Positions 1-5,218 of a DNA stretch of 5,218 bases are shown here, piece after piece. Every line of letters starts with the position of its first letter. The first letter of the stretch is position 1. This DNA comes from Bacteroidota bacterium (GTDB lineage Bacteria; Bacteroidota; Bacteroidia; UKL13-3). The position numbers and the translations under genes are program-made. The DNA is taken from contig VEQB01000183.1 in the NCBI GenBank assembly GCA_018883485.1, positions 1 to 5,218 of the forward strand, written 5' to 3'. The notes under the pieces are model-generated. The model did no database searches. It was not told the DNA's origin and worked only from the letters and a program-made list of their open reading frames with translations.

Positions 1-1
1 G

Positions 2-676
2 CTAAGAAAACACTTGTATGGCAAAGCTAATGGTATTATTGCTCAGTCAAATTTTGCAAAGGCAGTTCTTTTTAAAAAGACAAAATCACCAAATATTGCT
101 GTAATTAACAATCCTGTAAATATTATTGAGAGAATAGATACTCCAATTTTAAACCGAATAGTTACCGTTGGTCGTTTGGAAAAGGTAAAAGGGCATGAAT
201 ATTTAATAAAGGCATTTGCAAAAATAAGTGATAATTCATGGGAACTAAGTATTGTTGGTGATGGGAGTGAAAGAACCAATTTAGAGAATTTGGCAAAAGA
301 GTTAAAAGTGGAAAATAGAGTTATTTTTCATGGCCATTTATTAGACTTTAGAAAGCAATTATCAGAAGCTCAAATTTTTGTGTTGCCATCTTTGAAAGAA
401 GGTTTCCCTAATGCTTTAATTGAAGCAATGACAGTGCCATTGGCGTGTGTGGCAAGTGATACATTTCATGGGTATAATGAAATTATTAATAGTGGAGTGA
501 ATGGGATTTTAGTTACACCTGGAAATCCTTCTCAATTAACCGAGGCCATTAATAGGTTGATTGCAGATAGAAATCTAAGAGAATTATTAATGAGCAATGC
601 TTTAAAAGTAAGAATAGATTTAAAATTTGAAACAATAGCCCAAAATTATTTGGATGTAATTTTACCAAATCAATGA
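2..676 (+). CDS. Glycosyltransferase family 4 (GT-B), C-terminal part; 5' end outside the window
   Basis: This is the C-terminal portion of a retaining GT-B glycosyltransferase that would transfer a sugar from a nucleotide-sugar donor to a growing surface glycan at the cytoplasmic face of the membrane. About 224 codons are visible. The frame is open to the left edge, so the TTG at 14 is internal and the true start lies upstream. Visible family features are the linker-region motif ANGIIAQS (26-49), the start of the C-terminal Rossmann domain VTVGRLEKVKGHEYLIKAF (161-217), the donor-site strand SIVGDGSE (248-271), and the E-x7-E signature of GT4 enzymes in KEGFPNALIEAM, with glutamates encoded at 398-400 and 422-424. 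After that motif the usual glycine-rich donor loop reads SDTFHGYNEII. The stop overlaps the next gene's ATG (ATGA), which indicates translational coupling. Donor and acceptor sugars cannot be assigned. The family call is firm; membership in the polysaccharide locus is from context. Confidence 0.93.
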   Translation, partial: LRKHLYGKANGIIAQSNFAKAVLFKKTKSPNIAVINNPVNIIERIDTPILNRIVTVGRLEKVKGHEYLIKAFAKISDNSWELSIVGDGSERTNLENLAKELKVENRVIFHGHLLDFRKQLSEAQIFVLPSLKEGFPNALIEAMTVPLACVASDTFHGYNEIINSGVNGILVTPGNPSQLTEAINRLIADRNLRELLMSNALKVRIDLKFETIAQNYLDVILPNQ

Positions 677-1782
677 TGATTAGAAAGCATTTAAGTAATA
701 TCCCAGGATGGCGAACCAAGCGTAAATTGATTGTTTTTGAATCAGACGATTGGGGCAGTATAAGAACGCGCAGTAATTGGGATTATAACCAGATGCTGAG
801 TAAGGGTTTGAATGTTGATAAATCTAATTTCACTAAATTTGATTGTCTTGAATCAAATGATGACCTTGAAAGATTGTTTAACGTATTGACGAGTTATAAA
901 GATATAAACGGGAATCATCCTGTTTTTACTCCCATGTGTGTGGTTGCAAATCCGGATTTTGTTAAAATAGCAGATTGTAATTTTGATGAATATCATTACG
1001 AACCTTTTACAGAAACCTGTAATAAGTATCCAAATCACAATAATGTAATTAATCTTTGGAGGAAAGGTATAAAAGAAAACCTATTTGTACCCGAGTTCCA
1101 TGGCAGAGAGCACTTAAATTCATTGAGATGGATAAGATCTCTTCAACAATCCAATAAAGGTGTTCTGCTGTCTTTTAATCATGGATCAATTGGCGGATCA
1201 GAAATTTACGGTGAAAAAATTCCGGAATATTTAGCGGCATTTGACCCAGAATTTTTTGAAGATATTGAAAAGTTTAAAGATGTATTGATTTCAGGGGCTA
1301 ATTTATTCAATACTTTATTGGGTTATTTTCCGCGCCATTTTGTAGCTTCAAATAAACCAGAACCTAAAGTTTTGGAAGAAACTTTACACGCAATAGGTAT
1401 TAAATCATTAATCAGGTATAAGTTTCAAGTATATCCTAATGGAGATGGAACTACATCAAAAGAAATTAATTGGTTAGGTAAAAGAAATAGTTTTGGTCAA
1501 TTGATTTTAACCAGAAATTGTGGGTTTGAACCCTCTGATCCATCTCTTTTAGATTGGAATGAAAGTTGTATGGATGATATTTCAAGTGCTTTCTTTTGGT
1601 CTAAGCCAGCTGTTATCAGCACTCACAGGGTAAATTACGTAGGTTCTTTGGGTCAGGCCAATGCAGATGCTGGTTTAAAGGCAATAGATGGTTTATTAAA
1701 AGGAATACTCAAAAGATGGCCTGACGCCGAATTTATAACTTCCACTAAACTTAGCGAAATAATTTCTAGCAACAAACAATAG
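673..1782 (+). CDS. Polysaccharide deacetylase-like protein (divergent NodB/CE4-type fold)
   Basis: This 369-residue cytosolic-looking protein, with no signal peptide or membrane segment, resembles the '(de)acetylase' proteins found in Bacteroidota polysaccharide loci. Residues 19-29 (LIVFESDDWGS) look like the first metal and catalytic motif of NodB-type deacetylases, with D25 and D26. Residues 143-147 (HGREH) match the H-x3-H metal-binding motif. FNHGSIGG around H170, a basic stretch GYFPRHF (217-223) and STHRVNY around H318 are candidates for the remaining catalytic motifs. The D-D and H-x3-H motifs are about 117 residues apart, much farther than in classical NodB domains, so a large insertion is present. 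By family, it would remove an acyl group from an N- or O-acylated sugar, but the substrate is unknown. Two tandem ATGs (673 and 676) could serve as start; 673 gives the ATGA overlap with the preceding gene and 676 overlaps the stop by one base. No Shine-Dalgarno motif is evident. The family call is moderate and the activity is inferred. Confidence 0.68.
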   Translation: MMIRKHLSNIPGWRTKRKLIVFESDDWGSIRTRSNWDYNQMLSKGLNVDKSNFTKFDCLESNDDLERLFNVLTSYKDINGNHPVFTPMCVVANPDFVKIADCNFDEYHYEPFTETCNKYPNHNNVINLWRKGIKENLFVPEFHGREHLNSLRWIRSLQQSNKGVLLSFNHGSIGGSEIYGEKIPEYLAAFDPEFFEDIEKFKDVLISGANLFNTLLGYFPRHFVASNKPEPKVLEETLHAIGIKSLIRYKFQVYPNGDGTTSKEINWLGKRNSFGQLILTRNCGFEPSDPSLLDWNESCMDDISSAFFWSKPAVISTHRVNYVGSLGQANADAGLKAIDGLLKGILKRWPDAEFITSTKLSEIISSNKQ

Positions 1783-1801
1783 CAAACAAAAAATAATAAT
1801 T
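1783..1801 (+). promoter_or_regulatory. A-rich translation-initiation leader of the methyltransferase gene
   Basis: This is the only intergenic gap longer than 3 bases. It has 13 A residues in 19 bases and no G, so no Shine-Dalgarno pairing is possible within it. A-rich, SD-less leaders are usual in Bacteroidota. It probably acts as the initiation region for the ATG at 1802, reached by ribosomes or mRNA from the upstream gene. It is too short for a complete promoter. Confidence 0.45.
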
Positions 1802-2713
1802 ATGAACATCTACATTAAAGGCGTTGATTTAAAAACCTTCACAATAAGAAGGTTAAGGAAATTGAGTTTATTCAATAAGTTATTTCCTTTGGGAACTGGC
1901 GGAAGTCCTGAATATTCTTTTAGAGTATGGGCTAAACATCTTTCTAAATTACGTAATAATGGCGTTACAGAAGTGCCAGAAGTTGTTGCTGAGCTTGGCC
2001 CAGGTAGTTCGTTAGGGGCAGGAATTGCGGCATTATTAAGTGGTTCAAAATCTTATTATGCATTAGATGTTCAAAATTACATCTCAAAAGATGAATTATT
2101 GAGGGATTTTGATGCTATAGTTAAAATATTTAAAGAAAGGCAAATTACTGGTGAAATTTTTCCATCAGATTTATTGCCCGATGCCCAATTGGAGATATCT
2201 TTGAATGAAGATAGAATTGCTAGTATTAGAAAAGATATTGAAGAAAATGGTGCCAATGGAAAATACATCAAATATTTTGCTCCTTGGAATGATGACAAAT
2301 TGGTAAAATATAATACCGTTGATTTCATTTTTTCTCAATGTGTTCTTGAACATGTAGATGGGTTAGAAGATTGTTATACCTCAATGAATAAGTGGATGAA
2401 AAAAGATGGATATACCTCTCATTTAGTAGATTTTCAGTGCCATGCTTTTACTGAGAAATGGAACGGTCATTGGGCTTTTTCTGAAAAACAATGGATGTTT
2501 GTTAAAGGCAGCAATTCATGGGCTATTAATAGAATGCCTGCGTCAAAACATATCGAGTTTATTAATAAAGCCAACTTTTCTACCATTGAATTTTTTAGAA
2601 GAAAAGAGAAGATTGAGTTAGGGATAAGCAGAACCATGTTAGACAAAGAATTCTCCTACTTAACTGATGAGGATCTAGAAACAACATTTATAGATATTTT
2701 GCTTAAAAAATGA
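1802..2713 (+). CDS. Class I SAM-dependent methyltransferase, probably sugar-tailoring
   Basis: This 303-residue soluble protein probably methylates a sugar or sugar substituent in the glycan made by this locus. The SAM-binding motif I is clear: AELGPGSSLGAG at 63-74, with acidic E64 and a G-x-G turn at G66 and G68. ALDV at 87-90 places D89 at the end of strand beta-2, where an acidic residue usually contacts the SAM ribose. VDFIFSQCVLEHV at 173-185 is the beta-4 region typical of Methyltransf_11-like proteins, followed by a loop and the strand SHLVDF (206-211). The interval from D89 to beta-4, about 84 residues, is longer than usual and includes a charged stretch at 94-165, perhaps an inserted acceptor-binding subdomain. 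A conserved-looking segment around EKWNGHWAFSEKQW (218-231) and NRMP (243-246) probably shapes the acceptor site. The stop overlaps the next ATG (ATGA). The methyltransferase fold is secure; whether it makes an O-, N- or C-methyl, and on what, is unknown. Confidence 0.85.
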   Translation: MNIYIKGVDLKTFTIRRLRKLSLFNKLFPLGTGGSPEYSFRVWAKHLSKLRNNGVTEVPEVVAELGPGSSLGAGIAALLSGSKSYYALDVQNYISKDELLRDFDAIVKIFKERQITGEIFPSDLLPDAQLEISLNEDRIASIRKDIEENGANGKYIKYFAPWNDDKLVKYNTVDFIFSQCVLEHVDGLEDCYTSMNKWMKKDGYTSHLVDFQCHAFTEKWNGHWAFSEKQWMFVKGSNSWAINRMPASKHIEFINKANFSTIEFFRRKEKIELGISRTMLDKEFSYLTDEDLETTFIDILLKK

Positions 2714-3939
2714 GTAAACCTATATTATTTCAAATTAATATAGAAGTAAATAGTGGCTCAACCGGAAGAATAGCCGAGCAAATTGGCCTTGTTGCCATGA
2801 AATCTGGGTTTGATAGCTACATAACTTTTGCTAGAGGTTACAATCAAAGTCAATCAAAAGTTATCAAACTTGGGAATAAGTTTTCAATACTCCTACATTT
2901 ATTAAAAACAAGATTTTTGGGCGAGCATTTAAACGGTTCTAGATATGCAACGTTAAAATTAATTCATCGGCTAAAAACCATTAATCCAGATATTATTCAT
3001 TTACATCAAATGCATGGATATTATTTGAATGTTCCATTGTTATTTACGTTTTTGAGAGAATTTAACAAACCTGTTGTTTGGACCTTACACGATTGTTGGG
3101 CTTTTACAGGCCATTGTTCCTATTTCACCTTAGTTGGTTGTAACAAATGGAAAACTGAATGTAATAGCTGTCCTCAAAGCAAAAAATACCCCAAGTCATT
3201 GTTTTTTGATAAATCTAAAAGCGAGTTTTATCAAAAAGATAAATTGTTTAATGCTATTCATAATTTAACTTTTGTAGGTGTATCAGATTGGGTTGCTAAT
3301 CTTGCTAAATCTTCTTTTTTATCAAAAAATAAAATAACCTCCATAGCTAATTGTATAGACTTAAACCTATTTAATCCTAAAGAAAATACGGTAAATGTTA
3401 TCGCAAAATATGGTTTAGATAAAAATAAGAAGTTTTTAATTGCATCGGGTACTACCTGGATTAAGTCTAAAGGATTAGATGATTATATATTATTATCCGA
3501 AATGCTTCCTTCCAATTACCAACTAATTTTGGTAGGAATTAATGAATCAATAGCGAAAAATATTTCTTCCAAGATAAAATGCATAAAAAGAACTGAAAGT
3601 CAGCTCGAACTCGCAGAACTGTATTCGGCTGCAGACATGCTTCTTTGTCTTTCATATCAAGAATCATTTGGTTTAACACCCATTGAAGCCATGGCATGTG
3701 GCACTCCTTCAATTGTATATAACAATACAGCCTTAAACGAGATAGTAACAGATAAAACGGGCATCAAGGTTGAAACAGGAAATCTACAAGCTGTTGTTGA
3801 GGCAATTGAACTAATTTCAAAAAATGGGAAAGAATTTTATTATAAAAATTGCTTACAAAGGGCAAATGAAATGTATGATATGAATAAAAATTATTTAAAT
3901 TATATAGAGCTTTATAACGAATTATTAAAATCAAAATAG
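2710..3939 (+). CDS. Glycosyltransferase family 4 (GT-B) with internal cysteine cluster
   Basis: This complete 409-residue GT-B glycosyltransferase is predicted to add one sugar to the lipid-linked repeat unit at the cytoplasmic membrane face. The N-terminal domain starts with ILFQINIEVNSGSTGRIAEQ (5-24), a glycine-containing acceptor or nucleotide loop, followed by PDIIHLHQMHGYYLN (93-107) and WTLHDCWAFTGHC (124-136). A cysteine cluster follows: C129, C136, C144, C151 and C154, the last two in C-x2-C spacing. The C-terminal donor domain has the GTTWIKSKGLDDYI segment (247-260) and ends in the GT4 signature, E318-x7-E326 within QESFGLTPIEAMACGTP (317-333). The overall layout resembles WcaC-like and similar GT4 enzymes of polysaccharide loci, but the linkage and sugar cannot be deduced. 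It starts at the ATGA overlap with the methyltransferase gene, directly after an A-rich run, and ends 3 bases before the amidotransferase gene. The family assignment is strong. Confidence 0.93.
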   Translation: MSKPILFQINIEVNSGSTGRIAEQIGLVAMKSGFDSYITFARGYNQSQSKVIKLGNKFSILLHLLKTRFLGEHLNGSRYATLKLIHRLKTINPDIIHLHQMHGYYLNVPLLFTFLREFNKPVVWTLHDCWAFTGHCSYFTLVGCNKWKTECNSCPQSKKYPKSLFFDKSKSEFYQKDKLFNAIHNLTFVGVSDWVANLAKSSFLSKNKITSIANCIDLNLFNPKENTVNVIAKYGLDKNKKFLIASGTTWIKSKGLDDYILLSEMLPSNYQLILVGINESIAKNISSKIKCIKRTESQLELAELYSAADMLLCLSYQESFGLTPIEAMACGTPSIVYNNTALNEIVTDKTGIKVETGNLQAVVEAIELISKNGKEFYYKNCLQRANEMYDMNKNYLNYIELYNELLKSK

Positions 3940-3942
3940 AAA

Positions 3943-5079
3943 ATGAGACCATACCAAATTTGCACAAAAACAATCATGGATACTACAGATCCCAATATTG
4001 TATTTGATGAAAACGGAATAAGTGATTATTACCATAATTATGTTAACAATATTTTACCTAATTGGCATACTGATGATGCAGGGCAACAAGAAATGTTTCA
4101 GTTAGCAGATAAAATTAAAAAAGAGAATCGAAATAAAGATTTCGATTGTATAATTGGCGTTAGTGGAGGTTTAGATAGTTCTTATGCCACTTACTTGGCT
4201 AAAGAAATCCTTGGCTTGCGTCCTTTGGTATTTCATGTGGATGCAGGTTGGAATTCAAATCAGGCGGTGAGCAATATTGAAAAGCTTCTGAATGGCCTTA
4301 ATCTTGATTTGTTTACCGAAGTTGTAAATTGGGAAGAAATGAAAGACTTGCAAAGGTCTTACTTTCAGGCTCAGGTGCCTAATATAGATGGCCCGCAAGA
4401 TATAGCTTTCTTTTCCGCGATGTACAAATTTGCTAGAAAGAATAAAGTAAAATATGTTCTTACTGGTTCAAATTATTCAACTGAATGTTGTCGCGAACCT
4501 TATCAATGGGGTGCTTATTTAGGCATTGACAAAAAATTTACCATGGGTTTGCATAAAAAATTTGGGAAAGTACCTTTAAAAACCTACCCAATTTTGGATG
4601 TTTTTGAATACAAACTTTTATACCAACATATTTTAGGTATGAAGGTTATAAAACCACTTAATAATTTCTCCTTTATTAAAAATGAAGCCGAGAATTTATT
4701 AGAATCTAAATTTGGATGGGAGAGGTTTAAGCATAAACACCATGAATCTAGGTTTACAAGATTTTACGAAGACTATTGGTTACCCCGTAAGTTTGGTTTT
4801 GAAAAACGTAGAGCCCATTTCTCGAGTTTAGTTTTAACAGGTCAAATGACAAGAGATGCCGCCATTCTGAGGATATCAAAGCCAGAATTGGATGAAGCTA
4901 CTTTAATGCAGGAATTTGAATATGTGGCCAATAAATTAGATTGGACCAAAGAGGAGTTTCAAAAGATATTTGAAGGAGAGAACAAAACATATTTAGATTA
5001 TACTAATAATTGGCCGTTAATTAGTTTCGCAAATCAATCTATGCAAAAACTAGGTTTAGAAAGAAGATTATTAAGATGA
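3943..5079 (+). CDS. N-acetyl sugar amidotransferase (WbpG/PseA/WbuX type)
   Basis: This 378-residue ATP-dependent enzyme belongs to the family that turns the N-acetyl group of a sugar into an acetamidino group, using ammonia from a dedicated HisH/HisF pair. In known members the products are acetamidino derivatives of mannuronic acid-type sugars (WbpG) or of pseudaminic acid (PseA). The PP-loop that binds ATP is intact: CIIGVSGGLDSSY at 69-81, with the SGGLDSS core at 74-80. LVFHVDAGWN (95-104), VLTGSNYSTECCREP (172-186) and the C-terminal block HKHHESRFTRFYEDYWLPRK (264-283) match the family pattern as I recall it. The N-terminus (residues 1-30) keeps the family layout, with TIMDTTDPNIVFDENG, but only C7 remains of the expected C-x2-C and G-x-C-x2-C pairs; T10, S27 and Y30 take the other places. 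The ATG at 3943 is preferred over the ATG at 3976 because the upstream residues match the conserved start. The length is normal for the family. It is immediately followed by hisH in ATGA overlap, which strongly supports the function; the exact sugar is unknown. Confidence 0.9.
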   Translation: MRPYQICTKTIMDTTDPNIVFDENGISDYYHNYVNNILPNWHTDDAGQQEMFQLADKIKKENRNKDFDCIIGVSGGLDSSYATYLAKEILGLRPLVFHVDAGWNSNQAVSNIEKLLNGLNLDLFTEVVNWEEMKDLQRSYFQAQVPNIDGPQDIAFFSAMYKFARKNKVKYVLTGSNYSTECCREPYQWGAYLGIDKKFTMGLHKKFGKVPLKTYPILDVFEYKLLYQHILGMKVIKPLNNFSFIKNEAENLLESKFGWERFKHKHHESRFTRFYEDYWLPRKFGFEKRRAHFSSLVLTGQMTRDAAILRISKPELDEATLMQEFEYVANKLDWTKEEFQKIFEGENKTYLDYTNNWPLISFANQSMQKLGLERRLLR

Positions 5080-5218
5080 TAACAATTATTAATTACGGTT
5101 GTGGGAATATAAAAGCAATACAAAATGTATTTCATAAATTATCAATACCAACAAAAATAGCCACAACCATTTCTGATTTAGAAGGAGCCGAAAAATTAAT
5201 ATTACCTGGTGTTGGTGC
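5076..5218 (+). CDS. hisH: HisH-like glutamine amidotransferase subunit, N-terminal 47 codons; 3' end outside the window
   Basis: This is the beginning of a class I glutamine amidotransferase of the HisH type, which releases ammonia from glutamine and passes it through a HisF partner. Only 47 codons are present, with two further bases. The first residues, ITIINYGCGNIKAIQNVF, match the HisH start (usually I-D-Y-G-x-G-N), with N6 in place of the usual aspartate. LILPGVG at 41-47 matches the conserved LPGVG oxyanion-strand segment. The catalytic Cys-His-Glu triad lies outside the window and cannot be checked. The gene starts at the ATGA overlap with the sugar amidotransferase gene; a weak purine-rich stretch (agaaagaag, 5058-5066) lies about 9 bases upstream. 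Directly following a WbpG-like gene, it is most likely a dedicated paralog (hisH2 type) feeding ammonia to sugar amidination rather than the histidine-pathway enzyme. A hisF-like gene would be expected next. Confidence 0.88.
   Translation, partial: MITIINYGCGNIKAIQNVFHKLSIPTKIATTISDLEGAEKLILPGVG

Noticed and set aside
14..16. TTG as a possible start codon of the first glycosyltransferase
   Set aside because: The same frame is open to the left edge (L-R-K-H precede it) and the N-terminal GT-B domain is missing, so the gene clearly begins upstream.
853..1038. Antisense open frame of 61 codons within the deacetylase-like gene
   Set aside because: It lies wholly opposite a well-supported gene, has no recognisable motif and has a biased hydrophobic composition typical of antisense frames of AT-rich genes. 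The same applies to antisense frames at 43-279, 2077-2353 and 3764-3973.
1783..1801. Promoter or terminator in the largest intergenic gap
   Set aside because: Nineteen bases cannot hold a full Bacteroidota promoter (-33/-7), and there is no inverted repeat in it.
3976..3978. Alternative ATG start for the sugar amidotransferase at codon 12
   Set aside because: Residues 4-10 (YQICTKT) match the conserved family N-terminus, and the ATG at 3943 sits 3 bases after the previous stop.
5076..5218. hisH as part of a histidine biosynthesis operon
   Set aside because: Upstream genes are glycosyltransferases, tailoring enzymes and a WbpG-like amidotransferase rather than his genes; a dedicated ammonia-supplying paralog fits better, though the downstream side is not visible.
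1..5218. Mobile elements, CRISPR repeats, tRNA or other RNA genes, long direct or inverted repeats
   Set aside because: Coding sequence fills nearly the whole window, and by eye no repeat array, transposase motif or cloverleaf-like segment stands out.

Overview
The window is a piece of a surface-polysaccharide (O-antigen, capsule or exopolysaccharide) biosynthesis locus. It most likely comes from a member of the Bacteroidota. The evidence is the AT-rich sequence, the lack of clear Shine-Dalgarno motifs with A-rich stretches before start codons, and a gene set typical of Bacteroidota glycan loci. The phylum call is inference; nothing here fixes the genus.

Six genes lie on the + strand with almost no intergenic DNA. 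From left to right they are: the C-terminal part of a GT4 glycosyltransferase (2-676, start outside the window); a divergent polysaccharide deacetylase-like protein (673-1782); a class I SAM-dependent methyltransferase (1802-2713); a complete GT4 glycosyltransferase with a cysteine cluster (2710-3939); an N-acetyl sugar amidotransferase of the WbpG/PseA/WbuX type (3943-5079); and the first 47 codons of a HisH-type glutamine amidotransferase subunit (5076 to the right edge). Three of the five junctions are 4-base ATGA stop/start overlaps, and the other two gaps are 19 and 3 bases. There is no room for an internal promoter or terminator between genes, so the set reads as one operon that continues beyond both edges.

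The most informative part is the right end. An ATP-pyrophosphatase-type sugar amidotransferase followed directly by hisH is the signature of acetamidino (amidine) sugar synthesis. In the known systems, a dedicated HisH/HisF pair makes ammonia from glutamine, and the amidotransferase uses it to convert an N-acetyl group to an acetamidino group. A hisF-like gene is therefore expected just past the right edge. The two glycosyltransferases would assemble the repeat unit. The deacetylase-like protein and methyltransferase would tailor it, possibly at the same amino or amidino group, although their substrates cannot be read from sequence.

Points for a second look are the loss of three of the four expected N-terminal zinc-ribbon cysteines in the amidotransferase, the cysteine cluster in the second glycosyltransferase, the widely spaced metal motifs of the deacetylase-like protein, and the methyltransferase beside an amidine-sugar module. 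I found no RNA gene, mobile element, CRISPR array or long repeat. The system type is known; its particular combination of tailoring enzymes may not be described.
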